A DNA stretch of 64,000 bases, taken from positions 1 through 64,000 of the forward strand of contig LGRX02035125.1 of the NCBI GenBank assembly GCA_001247695.2, given 5' to 3'. Positions 22,289 to 34,663 of the stretch are shown here, piece after piece (positions within the stretch are counted from its first letter, which is position 1; each line of letters begins with the position of its first letter). The DNA comes from Cymbomonas tetramitiformis. Taxonomy: Eukaryota > Chlorophyta > Pyramimonadophyceae > Pyramimonadales > Pyramimonadaceae. Position numbers and translations under genes: made by a program. Under the pieces are notes generated by a model that was not told where the DNA came from, ran no database searches, and saw only the letters and a program-made list of their open reading frames with translations.

Positions 22289-22688
22289 GGTCGTGGCCCC
22301 ATCCACGCTTTTATTCCACTTGCTGATTTGGCCATGATTGGCTAAACGGCCGCTTGGAGAGGTGGTGCGCGCGGGCGCGTTTGGGTGAGACTAGGATTTA
22401 TGGTATGAATTGTTTGCGGTAAGCAAAGGGGAGTGGCGGCCATGGGGACCGCGCCTAGTTACGGACTAGTCTTAGCAATGTTTGGATCCAGTTTTGCACC
22501 GGCACTGGCCCTGCTGGTTACTGTTTTCTGGGCTGGTGTTCGCGACACCTTCGACTTCGACGACATCTTCGAGTGCCCCTCGCCGCTCCACTCTCTTAGC
22601 TCCTCTCCGCTGCTGACCATTACCATTTTTCCGCTACCACACCCAACCGCGCGACTACGTACCACCTCCCCTCTGGCTTTTCAGAGTA

Positions 22689-25600
22689 TGGGTATGTTGA
22701 CCCGAGCGAAGAAGTCCCTGGACAGGGACAGTGACATCGACGCCTCACTGAGGCTATTAGACGGGGTTCGGAACAGTCCGACGGTGCGTACGCCAACTGT
22801 TCCGACCCCCGCTCCGACTTCCAACGAGGATGCAGACGTGGCGACCAGGAAGTACTTACAGGAGCAGAGCAAGCTGGTTGACGACATCTACAAAGCGCGT
22901 CTACACCGCCAATGGGCCAAGCAAGCAAGGGTGTCCGCGAGGATGGCCTTGGGGACAAGAAGCACCACTTCCGCGGTACGGACGACGCTGGCCTCCTCTC
23001 CGAGCTGGTGGTGCAGCTGCGTACGGAGTTTCATTCGGCTGGACTGGAGTGGGCAGCCTTTGACCTCGACGACCCTCTGGCTCGTGTGGTGACCAATGTC
23101 AACGGCTTGCTCTACGACGTTCTGGCTCTGGTTATCGAGAAGCACAGCAACGCCTACGTCTGGTTGACTGGCACCGACGTACGCCTCGTCTGACCGTGAT
23201 GGACGGCGAGCCCTGGTGGACATCGTCAAGGGCTATGTACCGGCGGCGCTGCGTGAGTCGCACCAGGAGGAGCACGCCGCGTTGCGTTATCCCGCAGACG
23301 CTGACCCGCAGCCCATCTTGGCTCGGGAACAGCGTCTCGTGCGGGATAACAAAGCTACGGACTGGACACCCACCGAGGAGACCAGGAAGCTCTCCCTGTA
23401 CAACCGGCTAGACCCAGTGTTTTACACCGCGGTCAAGGTGCGGTATCCTCTCGCGGCCGATCTCGCGCATGTCTCCTTGTGGCTACTACCCAAATTCATG
23501 GTCCTACCACAAGGACCAATGGGCAATTGCGGTTTCGATCACTAAATCGACTATTTGAGGCACAGGTAACATTTGCACATGATATTTATGAGTTAAATGA
23601 ATTTTATTTCTTATAGCGGCGCCCCCCATGAGACTTTAGGTGTGTGGTTGAACGACACGCTTTAGGGGTGTAATTTCACCAAAAGCTTGAAGAAAATGGT
23701 GGTCCTACCACAAGAACCACCGTTATTTTGAGTATTAGGAGTCACATGCGGGGCTCACGGTGATACGCATGGTTATACATCTTGAGTTTATGACCAAATA
23801 AGATGACTGAATCGGTTACTTCGCACCCTCATCATCATTTCCGCTCTATTTCAGCATGGCGCATGTTCAACACAATGCAAATTCCGAATTTAGTGAATTT
23901 CGGACTTTAGAAATTGGCAGTCATCCATTCTAAAATGTACACGCCAGTCGAAAAATAAGATATTTGGATGATGTTAGACTTTCAGAAATTCGCAATACAT
24001 ATATACTTGAAGATTTAATGTGCCGCACACACCAACCTTGCGATATATGCCCTCTAGCAAGCAATTGTGATGGCTGGCTGGTCAGCTCGCGTGACCACTG
24101 TTTTACGGGGGAAACCAACGAGCCAATATATTAGAGGGGAAGCCAACAAGCCAACGAGCCAATATATGCATTCCAACCGGGCCTACCGCCCAAATATGAT
24201 CGGGACATATGTATAGGTTCAATTTGATGGTATCCGCGCAGCTGTAGTGTTGATATATGATTGGTAAAAAATTATTGAAGATGAGTCACTAATTTGCCAC
24301 ATTTTGAATGTTCCAAAAAATCTGTTTTGAAAACATTGAGTGTAGATGGCTACTATCCCGAGATCCTTGTGGGAGGACCTAGAACGCTCTAGATCCTCCC
24401 ACAAGGATCACTTTTTCAATAATTTATTTGGGCGCCCCACGAGCTTTCTACAAGTCAACACCAAGAGATACTTTCCACATGGGACCTCTATTAGGTAGTG
24501 TGGTGCGTGGTTTGACGAGAATCCATCATATATACTCCTAGCTAGTGCATTTATTATAGCATGCCCCAACCAAATTTTGAACGGCTACGCTTTTTAAAGC
24601 TTCAAAACCGGGGTGTCTCTTCCATATTTTTTGGTCAATCGTATGTCGATCCTTTTCCACCATAGACGTGATATATCTCAAGGTATGCATGTATATTAAT
24701 CATATTCGGGTCGAAATACGACTTGGATAGTGTATATTGGACACATCACACGAACGCGGTAACATGGGTGAGATATACACATTCCTTAAGTATGGGGATA
24801 ATTTCGCATTTTGGGCGTAAGTCTTGGTCCATTTTAAGCTTTGAGGCTAGATCTTTGCTTTGGTGAGCACTTTAGTACTTTAATATGACTTCAAAGTCTC
24901 CCTGGGATTTTTGGGGGATTTTTGAACGGTTTGAACTGCCGCTAGAGGTTCTAGAATGCAATTTTCAGATCCTAATTATGATGGAAATATTGAATTTCGA
25001 CGGTACTGCACCATGTCATGCGCATATGCGGCGATTAATCCGGCTAGTATTATATTAAAGGGCTTACACAATTAGTTTTGGTCATACCCTCGAGGGTTAA
25101 CAACATACGCACCAAACCGAGCTCGTGTAGCAAGGCCTAGAGTTGTCGGTACCCTAGATCCTTGTGGTAGGATCTAGCATTTTAATTAAAATTCTGTGAA
25201 AGCACCCACCCAAACCACTCTAAGATTAAAGGTTAAAGCATCGACATTTCAAGCAAACAAATGTTATAGATAATTCAAAAGGGTCATAGATATTGCCCCA
25301 AAGCATATGCCGGGCCACTATATACGATATACAAGGTCGCCATGCCCATTTGCACTAGATCCTTGTGGGAGGATCTGGATTAAGGATAGTAGCCATAGAG
25401 GTTTGAAATGCATTCGGCATGGATATATGGGATGGATATAGGCCAAACCAGCGTTCAAATAAATTAATATAGGACCTATATATACCACCTTTCATTGGTT
25501 AGACACCACAAATCACGGGAGACGGCCAATTAAATTATCGGAACAATGGTCCTCGTGGTAGGACCAAATCGTCGATTTGGTCCTACCACAAGGACTGCGG

Positions 25601-27142
25601 GGCAGTAGCCACTTGGCGTCTCTCCGCTCCCTTGTGGTGGAGATTTATCAGGCTTGGGCGCAGACGGGGGCGGGGAAGGCAGTCTCGGGCAAGAGCGGCA
25701 TCTCTGAGCAGCTCTCCAGCACCGAGTACGGCGCCCTTCTCAACAAGATCAACGAGCTTCAGGACTTGCTACGGCAGCAACGCGGGGCGGACGCGCCACC
25801 GGCGCAGCAGCAGCGGCAGCAGCCGCAGCGTCAGCAGCGCGGTACGCAGCGGGGATTCCGTGTCGGCACGCACCCGTTGCCTGCGGTCGGTTTCGACCGT
25901 GACGACCAGAAGGCGAAGCCCTTTTGCGGGAAGTGCAAGAAGGCGGGAAAAGGTGAGCAGTACCACTTCCACCGCGACTGTCCCTTGGGCGGGCGTCAGC
26001 ATCCCCCGCACTCGGCCGCGGCATTCTGCATTCCCATCGACCAGGAGGACGCGGAGGGGATGCGTGCATTGGCCATGTGTGCCCTTTTCCAGCAGGCGGC
26101 GGATGATGGGGCTGAGGCGTTTGCCACTGCGGCATCTACGTACGGGCCGCCTGCGGTACTCTGTGCGGGTGCGGTGGGCGGGATCGACGTGTCCGCCTAC
26201 GGCTTCACGGTAGAGCCGCAGCAGCCTGCTGACGAGCCCGCAGGTGACGACATTCATCAGCGGCTGGACGATCTCGCCGCGGAGGTCCATGCCGCGGCAA
26301 ACTGCAAGGTGCACTACACCCACGCATCCTTCCCACCACGGGCGGTTCTCGAGCCGCATGCGTCGGCTCTGGTGTGCGGCCCCGCGGCAGCGGGGAACAT
26401 TCCGGAGGAGCAGGTTCCGGCAGGTGGTGCGGCGGCATCGGCATCCGCCGTGCCGGCCCCTGCTATACCTGTCTCGCAGGAGGAGGATGTGAGGCCTGTG
26501 CCGCTTCAATCGGCGCGGGTGACTGCCACGACGGACGGTGAGTTCCCTGGGTTCGTTCAGACTGTCAACCACGCCGCCATCGCGCCGGTTGACCTCACCG
26601 GCTACGACACCGACGACTACGAGGACTTTGCCGACGGCAGCTTCCGGCTGAAGCCGCGGGGTTCGCCTCCGTCGGCCAATCATGTTTCCGGGCCACCCGT
26701 GGACGAGCAGAGGACCTACGGTTGTGGGAAGCCACCCTGGGGCTTTCCTGCCACGGTTGGGCCGTGGGGAATTCCTTTCCTCCTTTCCCTCGTTATTTGC
26801 ATCTCGATCATGGGGGTGGCAGCCGTGCCCGATGCTCAGTCGGCTGCGGGATTGCCTTCGCCTGGTGGTGATCTCGATTGGGAGACTCCGTCAATTTTCT
26901 CCACGAATGAATTTGTTGAATCCGTGATCCCGGCTCAGGGTTTCTTTGCGGCTGACAATGTGCCACCGCTTGAGCCGCCTGAGCCCCCTGACCTCTTTCA
27001 GGACCTTGCTCAGGCAGATTTGAGTTTCGACATGGCCTTCTTCTACGGTGTGGCTCTACATGAGAGAGGTCCTTTCGGGAACCCTCCCTTCGGGTCGGAC
27101 TTGATCGAGACCACCGCTGGCTACTTTGGTGCTGTCGATTGA
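22689..27142 (+). pseudogene. E1 Gag-membrane-segment protein (broken)
   Basis: The reading starts MGMLTRAKKSLDRDSD (22689). Comparison with E4 shows a 4-bp gain near 22920 and an indel near 23180 that shift the frame, and then the 2.1-kb insertion. After the insertion the frame from about 25617 to 27142 is open. It contains an α-helical capsid-like end (SLRSLVVEIYQAW), a glutamine/arginine run, and a zinc-knuckle-like cluster C-x2-C-x10-H-x3-C (CGKCKKAGKGEQYHFHRDC). Then come an alanine/proline-rich linker, an acidic patch (DTDDYEDFAD), a hydrophobic segment (GIPFLLSLVICISIMGVAAV) near residue 415 of that frame, and about 100 more residues. The gag is inactive in this copy. Confidence 0.8.
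23480..25612. mobile_element. Non-coding 2.1-kb DNA transposon inside E1
   Basis: The ends are inverted repeats (TGGCTACTACCC and, inverted, TGGCTACTGCCC) flanked by CTTG on both sides (23476-23479, 25613-25616). E4 has the uninterrupted site. No open frame of note lies inside. The 18-bp motif GGTCCTACCACAAGGACC and close variants (GATCCTTGTGGNAGGATC) occur about eight times: 23500, 23701, 24361, 24388, 25155, 25357, 25549 and 25580. Two of them lie just inside the termini. It is probably a non-autonomous element moved by a transposase encoded elsewhere. Confidence 0.85.
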
Positions 27143-27460
27143 CTTCTTGTTCACTCTGGATGCACACCAACATGGTGGTGTGCGGAACTCCGGTGACTTC
27201 AACAATTTTCTGGTTTATGCTTTTGCTTTTGACATCTACAAGTTATATTCTGGCTTGCTAGCTCGGTGCCTTTCAGTTGTTTAGCGGGTGCACAATGCCC
27301 GTAGGTTTCTGCACCTGTGCTAGCTAGAGGGTTTCCAATTTGTGTTTCAGAATTGCACAGTTGGATTAGCAGTTAGGTCTGTCAACCTGGCTCCTGCCCT
27401 AACTTATCTTACATTATCTGACTCTCCTAGACAGTCACCACCCACAGTGCTGGGGTGGTG

Positions 27461-27712
27461 TGCTGAAATCTGTATAGGCAGCCCTGACTGGGAGTCCCGG
27501 TCAGGCCCCTATGACAGACTCCTAGGACCAACACTGGACTGCTGACTGATCTATAGGTTAGTGCTGTGACACACGCTGTGTCACAGGTAGGCTAGACTCC
27601 GAAACCGTCCGAGACCGTTCCGGGTATATCTAGCTTAGGGTTTATTTATCTTGAGAGTTTATCCACACAGTTCGGGAGTTTCTGATATTTAGTGAACTAG
27701 GATATTCCAGTA
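27461..27712 (+). repeat. E1 3' LTR
   Basis: Starts TGCTGAAATCTGTATAGG directly after GGGGTGGTG and ends ATTCCAGTA before GGCAA. It matches the 5' LTR with only scattered changes. Confidence 0.9.
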
Positions 27713-27717
27713 GGCAA

Positions 27718-28695
27718 TCATCAAGTAATTTTGCTGACTGCCAGTTTAACACGCTTTTGGCGGCTAATTTGAAATCGAGAGTGACATCAGAAAAAACAGT
27801 GGTGCGTCGTGGTAAAACATAACCTAATAGATAGTTTGAAACACATACAGGGTATAATATTCTGTATATCAGTGTTTTATAACTATCGCTGTACGCAAAA
27901 ATATGAGGCTTTAACGGGTGATATATGTCTGTAAAAAATATAACATATGAGAGTAAGAGAGTCTAAGTAGCTGATGCTACGTGCGCTGTGTAAAGCTGTA
28001 CGAGTACGGCTACGGTAATGCTCGAGTACTCTAACACGTGGCTCGCGGTCTCTATCGTTGTGACTCGCGGTCTCAAGCCGAATAATGCAGTCATCTGTCA
28101 CATGCATCGAGGAATGTCATACAGGGGGCAGTACTGGATATCTAGTCCCCTGTGAACACTGCAGAAAGAGCAACTCGAGAACTTGCCGACTCGGGTCGCC
28201 AAATTTTCATTCTTCGAGGAAGCTCCCATGTGCTCTTAACTCCTATGCTGTAATCTCCGTAGTAAACTACGGAAATTGATTATCGATTTACACCCCAATA
28301 AACGCATATTTAGACCCCTTAGACACCCTCTGTCAAGGCATTCGATAGCTCAAATTGTAGCTAATGATGCCAAGAAGAACTTGGTTGCAAGCACGAACAC
28401 GCATGCCTTGATATGTATCTTACAAAGTGACGGTGTAGCCGACCATGCTGTAGAAATTCCAAATGCCATAACAGCATAGGACTTAATCGGGTTAAGTTGG
28501 GTTAACCCAACTTAGCAAAAATGGCAAAATACCCATGCTACTTCAACGCATATTTTGAGGGTCAAGATGACCTCCGATCATTTTTTTGACAAGACACTGC
28601 AGAAAGAGCAACTCGAGAACTTGCCGACTAGGGGTCACCAAATTTTCATACGAGCTTCGAGAAAGCCTCCATATGCTTTTAAAGATAAGTTGGGT
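27718..28695. other. Non-coding stretch between E1 and E2
   Basis: It holds fragments shared with other places: 27826-27872 (as 21682-21728), 28157-28213 (as 28596-28652) and 28524-28598 (as 21604-21678). It also has a perfect palindrome AAGTTGGGTTAACCCAACTT at 28494-28513. I see no gene. Confidence 0.65.
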
Positions 28696-28700
28696 ATACC

Positions 28701-28918
28701 TGCTGGATTTGACACTGTGACACCCGAAACTGTCACATGTCACTTCCTATAGTAGGCTGGGTGACCGTCACCAGTAGACAGGAAACACCCGTTAGGTATT
28801 TATGTTATCTCTTTCTTTATCAAGACACACTAAGTTTACCATTCTGATATCGTAACCCTCGACTCAGGGTTTATCTCTCTAGTTACATATATATTACCGC
28901 CGAACTGTATATCCACCA
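28701..28918 (+). repeat. E2 5' LTR
   Basis: Starts TGCTGGATTTGACACTGTGA and ends ATCCACCA. The leader then reads GGTTTGGCCCCACTTGCGC, with TGGCCCCA as the likely primer-binding position, and a TTAGCCACT...AGTGGCTAA hairpin. Confidence 0.9.
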
Positions 28919-29119
28919 GGTTTGGCCCCACTTGCGCTTTATTTAGCCACTGCGAGATTGCCACTATGAGTGGCTAAGCTCGGACGCCTGGGATGGAGTG
29001 AGGCGCTCCGCGCGTGAGAGTGCCGGCAGTCACGGGTATGGCCTGAATTGATGGGTTGATTTACGGCACGCCGCAGCGCTTGGAGGACATTTTTCTACGG
29101 GATTTAACGCTGGACTGGT

Positions 29120-31619
29120 TTGCGTTTTCTGGTTGGGTCCCACACCGTTGCGTATCGGCCGCCTACTCCACACGACTTCCCGGAATTATTTGATCTCTCA
29201 CGGCTGCTGTATCGGCGACCCGCGCGTTTCTTGGCCGCCCACGACTGCCGCATTTCTCACGTTTCGTTGCCTCACTCCGCCCCTTCAGTCCTTTTCGTCA
29301 TGGTTGCTTCCACTCGGGCCACCGCTAGCATGGCGCATCGCCGACGCGCGTTATCCACGATTTTTGATTCGGAGGCTGCGAGACACGCGCACACTCCAGC
29401 CACACCGCCGGCAGCACAGCCGGCCGCCAATTCGGCAGGAGCTGCATTCCTGGCCTCGGTGCGTGCCCTTCAGCGGGAGCACTTCGACATGAAGGTGTCC
29501 AAGTCCGTTCGTCAAAAGTTGTTCGAGGACAAGAACGGGCGATTTTCCGGGACTGAGTGCCACGCATCCGCGCTCTTCGCCAGGATGGTCTCTGCACTGC
29601 AGACAACATTTGTCACGGAGGACATCGGCTTTGCGCCCCTTTTCCTGCTGGACGATGCTACCCTGCCCGTCCGCGTGGAGGCCAACAGCTTGTTGTTCTC
29701 CGCGCTCGAGCTGATGGTTGACCCCTCGTCACCCGCGGCGGACTGGATGGACTCCTCGCACTCCAGCTTCCCGAGCGACGGTAAGCGCGTGCTCCTTGAG
29801 TTTGCATGCCGGATGATCCCGGCGGGTGACCCCTTTCAGGGACAGGCAGACATGTTGGGCATCCGCATCTCTGCGGGCGTGGACCCGCATGACAAGATCG
29901 GGGACTTCACGACGCCGCTCTGAACGGGCTGCGAGGACGCGGACCACACTCCTGGACGAGGACGTGAAGGCGCTGTTCATCAAGGCTCTCGACACCTCCT
30001 TCTACCAACCGGTGGTGTCCCGGTTGCTTCTCCACGATCAACGAGCCGCCCACGACCTCCTCACGATTCAACAATGGGTGCGTGAATGCTACTCCGAACA
30101 CGTGCGGGCGGGCGCCGCCACGGCGTCCGCGCTTCGGTATTCTCACGGCACGCATTTCATGGAGGGGGCCACCGGTGACTCCGATGGACCCGGTGAGCTC
30201 GCGGATTTGCGGACGATGGTCCTCGACTTGAAGCGGCAATTGGCCGCGTTTGTCGCACCCGACCGGTCCGAGCCGTCCACGCGCGGGTACACTCCCCGCG
30301 CGGACAAGCCGGACCGACGGGTCAAGACCCGCTTCGCGGCCACGCCGCCCCTCGCCAGGGGAGGCAATTGGTCTCAATCAATCTCCAAGAAGGTGGCATT
30401 CCACCGCGACACCGGTGCGACCGTTCCGTACTGCCAAAACCAGGTGTGCGCGAAGGGCAAGGCGCGGCATTGGCATCGGGACTGCCCGAACGGGGGCCGT
30501 ACCGGGCTCTCCTCGGCCTACGCTTTCGCTGAGGAGGCCGAGAACTCGGTGTTGGCCGCGAAGTTTCAGCATGCCATTGACCATGACAACGCCGAAGAGT
30601 TTGACGCCCTTTGCATGCTCGCGGGCGGGAAGCCGGACATCTTCGCCGACCTCTCCGCGTGCTCGTTCTGCGAGGGGGACGGTGAGGCCCTCGTGTCCGC
30701 CGCCGTTCTCGGAGCTGGCGCGCACGGCTGGGGCGTCAACTTTCAGCGTCAACACTTTCACCGCCGACACGCCGGTGGTGTCGGAGCCGGCCGCGCACTC
30801 CCCACCCGCGTCGGTTGGATCCGACGAGGAGTGGACCGATCCGCCTAACCCCTTTTGCCCTCCCGTCGCCCGCACCTTTGCCGACTTCATTGAGAGCACG
30901 GGGATTGCGTTGGGGGCGCCCGACGAGCCGCCCGTGAGCATGAACTTGCTCTCCGCGGTCGGGGCGACAGAGGGCGTGATGGGCTACGAGGTCGCAACCT
31001 ACATCACGAGCGACGACGACGACGAGGATGCCTCGGTTGCGCTGCCGCAGCCACGGTACGGCTGTGGGAGGGGCATTCCGGGCTTTGGAGGGTCTTTGCT
31101 TAACTCATCTTTGATGTGTGCGTTTCTCATGATTTGTGCTACCGCCGCGCCGCGCGCCGTTTCCGGTGTCGGTGGTGCCGATGCGCGCGCATGCGCAGCT
31201 CCACCGGTCGGTGGTGCTGCGTGGGCTGCCTCGGCAGTCCCAACTGCGGGAACTTCGCCGCCTGCGCTGTTTCATGGCGGTCTTGGCGACGCGGTGGGTG
31301 GTGCGAGGCCGGATGCTATTCCGCCGCGCGTAGACAGGCGCGGTATCGGGCACTGCGGCAGGGATTCCGCTCCCACGGCTTTCTCCCGCTGCCGCCGGAG
31401 CTCGTGGATCCCGATCCGCCACTTCCCTCTTCACCACCTTACTCGCCACCGCCGTACTCGTCCGAGGACGAGGCGCCGAGCTCTGGAGACTCCGCGGCTG
31501 TGATCGAGGATTCCTCAATTTCGTCTACGCATGATTTACCACCGGCCCAGGAAGCCGGCAACTACCGCACCCTCACGCTGCTCCGGGCTGGCCGGCCAGT
31601 TCCGGGGACCTACCTCTAG
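29120..31619 (+). pseudogene. E2 Gag-membrane-segment protein (frameshifted)
   Basis: The first frame (29120-29923; a later start at 29300, MVASTRATASMAHRRRA, is also possible) holds a basic N-terminus and a capsid-like helical region (FSGTECHASALFARMVSALQ). The second frame, ending at 30848, continues it and carries LDTSFYQPVVSRLLLHD, the motif RFAATPPLARGGNWSQ, and a zinc-knuckle-like cluster (CQNQVCAKGKARHWHRDC). The third frame, up to 31503, has an acidic patch and a hydrophobic segment (GSLLNSSLMCAFLMICATAA) near 31090-31150. The last frame, ending at 31619, has a PPPY motif. At least three frame changes separate these parts, so this copy is not expected to make the full protein. No pol domains occur. 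Confidence 0.78.
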
Positions 31620-31879
31620 TGGCTGAAGATTTCTTCCGCTGTGCCTGCCTAGAGATTAGCTGGTGATTGGCTTTCTAGATGTGCGGAAGAGCTCTCTGAA
31701 TTTGAGCTGTGTTTAGGGTTTTAGCACTTAACAGCTGTATCTGACGATCTTTGCTGTGAGCTGGGACCGCCCTGACCAAGAGTACAGGCCCCCAGCTGTG
31801 CTACAGTTTCCTCCTGAAGTTAAGTAGGGAGTTTGTTGCTTCGTTTCACTACTAGCTCCGGTCACCACCCTAGGTGGTG

Positions 31880-32094
31880 TGCTGGATTTGACACTGTGAC
31901 ACCCGAAACTGTCACATGTCACTTCATATAGTAGGCTGGGTGACCGTCACCAGTAGACAGGAAACACCCGTTAGGTATTTATGTTATCTCTTTCTTTATC
32001 AAGACACACTTTTACCATTCTGATATCGTAACCCTCAACTCAGGGTTTATCTCTCTAGTTAGATATATATTACCGCCGAACTGTATATCTACCA
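31880..32094 (+). repeat. E2 3' LTR
   Basis: Starts TGCTGGATTTGACACTGTGA after CACCACCCTAGGTGGTG and ends TATCTACCA before the ATACC duplication. It differs from the 5' LTR by a few substitutions and a short deletion. Confidence 0.9.
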
Positions 32095-32210
32095 ATACCC
32101 AACTTAGGTGCGGGTAATAGACAATCGTACACGAGGATGGGAGGCATATTTTCGGCATTTAGATAGGATGTTGATTATGTGTGATGTGAAATTCGGCCTA
32201 CATGTGATGG

Positions 32211-32368
32211 TGTCAGGGATATGACCGATGACATATGTGCCATACATGACATACATGTCATACCATGTCATATCATGTCATATGTCATAATGACATACAG
32301 TCGTCGAGTATTGTCAGTACGGTCGACTATGACATGTACAGTCATAATGTCTGTCATCCACCTAAGGT
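32211..32368 (+). repeat. Long repeat copy A, first part (interrupted by the LINE)
   Basis: It begins TGTCAGGGATATGACCGATG and is nearly identical to 40851-41013. It contains a run of CATGTCATA units and a GTCGTCGAGTATTGTCAGTACGG block. It stops at the LINE target duplication ACCTAAGGT (32360-32368) and resumes at 38470. Confidence 0.88.
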
Positions 32369-32385
32369 AATAATAATAATAATAA

Positions 32386-33388
32386 AACATTTACGCTAGC
32401 AAAGGGGACAAAGTCCTGAGAGTGCAGTATCCCTGCAAAGCAGGCTAGTGAAAACACCAGGGGCTACTCCCTCTGCTACAGCGCGCCCACAAAAAGGGGC
32501 TCAGCCCGCTTGTCAGCGGGGTGACATCTAGAGAAAAAGCAAAGTGCTAAAAAAACTCTAGAAGATGGAGAAGCAGCCATGGCCGGGTGAGTGGAGGGGT
32601 GGCTGATTCTGAGTGGTGGGGAAGGAAGTCGAAGAATTCAGGGGGTTTTTGGAGACGTTGAGAAAGGTGGTCAGGGTGGGCGGGGACAGGAGGGTGGGGG
32701 GGGACCGCCCCTCCCCTTGGGGTCTCGTTGGGGGCCGGGAGTTTACACTACCAGCTCCCAACCCATCCTATATTGCAAGTCTTTGAAAATTATTGCAAGA
32801 GAGTTTGAAGGAAATCGTTTGACTGTTGAACGGCTTCTATTTCTGACATGGTTTCATTGCTTGGGATGTCGACTGTGTGTGGGTCAGTGTTTAAGGTGGT
32901 GGTTGTGATTAATTTAAACACGTCTCGCCTGTTTTTGGTGTGTTGCCTGCAAACTCTTGAGAGTTTTTTGAGAAGTGGTTTAATCTTACCACGGGGTACA
33001 CCCATCGTGTTGGGAACGGAACCAAAAAGAGGGGGGAGGTATCCCATGAGTGTAAGAGCTTTGGGCCATTTCACGGTGCTCATGAAGGTCTTGGAATTTG
33101 CATTGGTGATTGTCGTGTCGTAGTGGCCACCATAATAGGACTCATTATCACTCTGACGATAAGGAGGGTCTTGAGTAGGCCATGGACGGAGTGAAAAGGG
33201 AAGTACTTCGTCCCTTTCGTTCATAACTTCTTTCCAAATATCAGTGCTAACTCCTGTGTATTCAAGTCTCTTCTTCGTGACCTTAGACTTGGGAAGGACG
33301 TTGAGAAACCATCTGGCAATCTTTTTCTACGTAGACCTCCAGTCAAAGGCTGGTTGGATGTCACTGGGTGCGCTGTCTATGGCTATAA
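32386..33388 (-). other. LINE 3' region, weakly coding
   Basis: A 144-codon minus-strand frame (32790-33224) follows the broken ORF2 and may be a further part of its extension. Otherwise this looks like 3' untranslated sequence. A G-rich stretch lies near 32690-32740. Confidence 0.4.
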
Positions 33389-34663
33389 TTACAACATCTG
33401 AAAAGTCATCCTTATAGCACCCACCACCTGGGAGAACGTAGGGGTCATCACCCGTCCAATAACATGTGGGATGAATGGGATAGTGTTATGCGGGAATCTG
33501 AAGACAAGTTTAAAGCCTTTATCAAACCATCTTTTTTGGTTTTTGGGGGACAACGGAAGAATCCATGTTCCTGAAAATCCAGAGACAGTGTTCGCCGCTT
33601 TATGGCCCATTTCCAAGGTGGTCATAACCGCCGAAGATTTCCCCTTTTCTTTCCCATCGAAAGGGGGGTTTCCAACTTTCCATCAACGATTCTGCCAGTG
33701 CCTGTTATCGGGTCCACATAGGCATCCCAGGCGAGACCATCAAAACCAATTTTCCCATGATGGCAGAAGGGCCTGAGAGCTTTTTTCATTCTTGCGGTGG
33801 GTATGCATCTTCTCGAGTGGATTCTAGGGTGGGCATTTAGAGGGTTAGAAAAGAGTTCACAGCCGCTTTTGTCCAGGCTTCTGTCATCCACCAAAATATC
33901 TGAGAGGCATCTTCTTATTGCGTAGCAGTTTTTCGGATTGCCCGATTCAAACTTGCATGCATTGAGTGCTTCATGAATATCATGTGCTCTATTCGAGTAC
34001 TCCGCAAGTGAGCATGGAACTACTTTGTTGGAAAGACGGTGCCAAGCCAGAAGTTTCCAGAACGCTTTCCTTTGGACATATTGGAGATCGGGATATTTAG
34101 TTATTCCCGTGTCAGGGTCTACTTCCGGTTTGGCGGTCGCAGCAATGGTATTCTTTTTTGAATTTGATGGTCGATATATACTAGCTTCCGGAAGAGCGTG
34201 TAAATATAATTCCTCATGCATTTCCTGTCTTAGGTCAGCAAGTGGGAAAAGTTTCGATGGTTGTGTTTTGATATATGTGGTACCTACACCAGAGTTTAGG
34301 AGTTTAGGCTTTTCTGAAATTTCTTCAGCAATGATTTTCCTCAGTTCAGCATCCTGGGCTGTTCTAAGATTATTCAAACTATTATTATGTCCTGGACATT
34401 CAAGTTGAATGTGTTCAAAGGTACATTTTGTATTCTGTTGGCAGTATGGGCAGTTTTCAGTTAAGATTTTCCCCAGTTTAAATGAACGTGCTGGAGAGGA
34501 TTGGAGACCCAGGAGTTCTCTACTTCTAGAAGCCGTGAAAGCTTTAGGTGTGATTTTGGAAATGTCTTTAGTGGGGGTAATGTTATTCTCATTGAGCATC
34601 CTCAAGTACTTTCCTTGGGACGGTAGTGTTCTCCAGTTATGATAGTGTGAGAGACGTTGAATT

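Larger units (their letters stand above)
22038..27712 (+). mobile_element. E1: complete gag-only LTR element with internal DNA transposon
   Basis: The LTRs are 22038-22288 and 27461-27712 and are nearly identical. GGCAA flanks both sides (22033-22037, 27713-27717). The only coding content is a Gag-membrane-segment protein. No protease, reverse transcriptase or integrase is present in any frame. A 2,133-bp DNA transposon (23480-25612) splits the gag. Without it the element would be about 3.5 kb. E4 at 44808 is a second copy of the same family without that insertion. Confidence 0.9.
28701..32094 (+). mobile_element. E2: complete gag-only LTR element
   Basis: The LTRs are 28701-28918 and 31880-32094, with ATACC on both sides (28696-28700, 32095-32099). 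The 3.4-kb element has one coding region, a Gag-membrane-segment protein, and no enzyme domains. Rejoining the flanks shows it landed in the centre of a palindrome, AAGTTGGGTATACCCAACTT. Confidence 0.9.
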
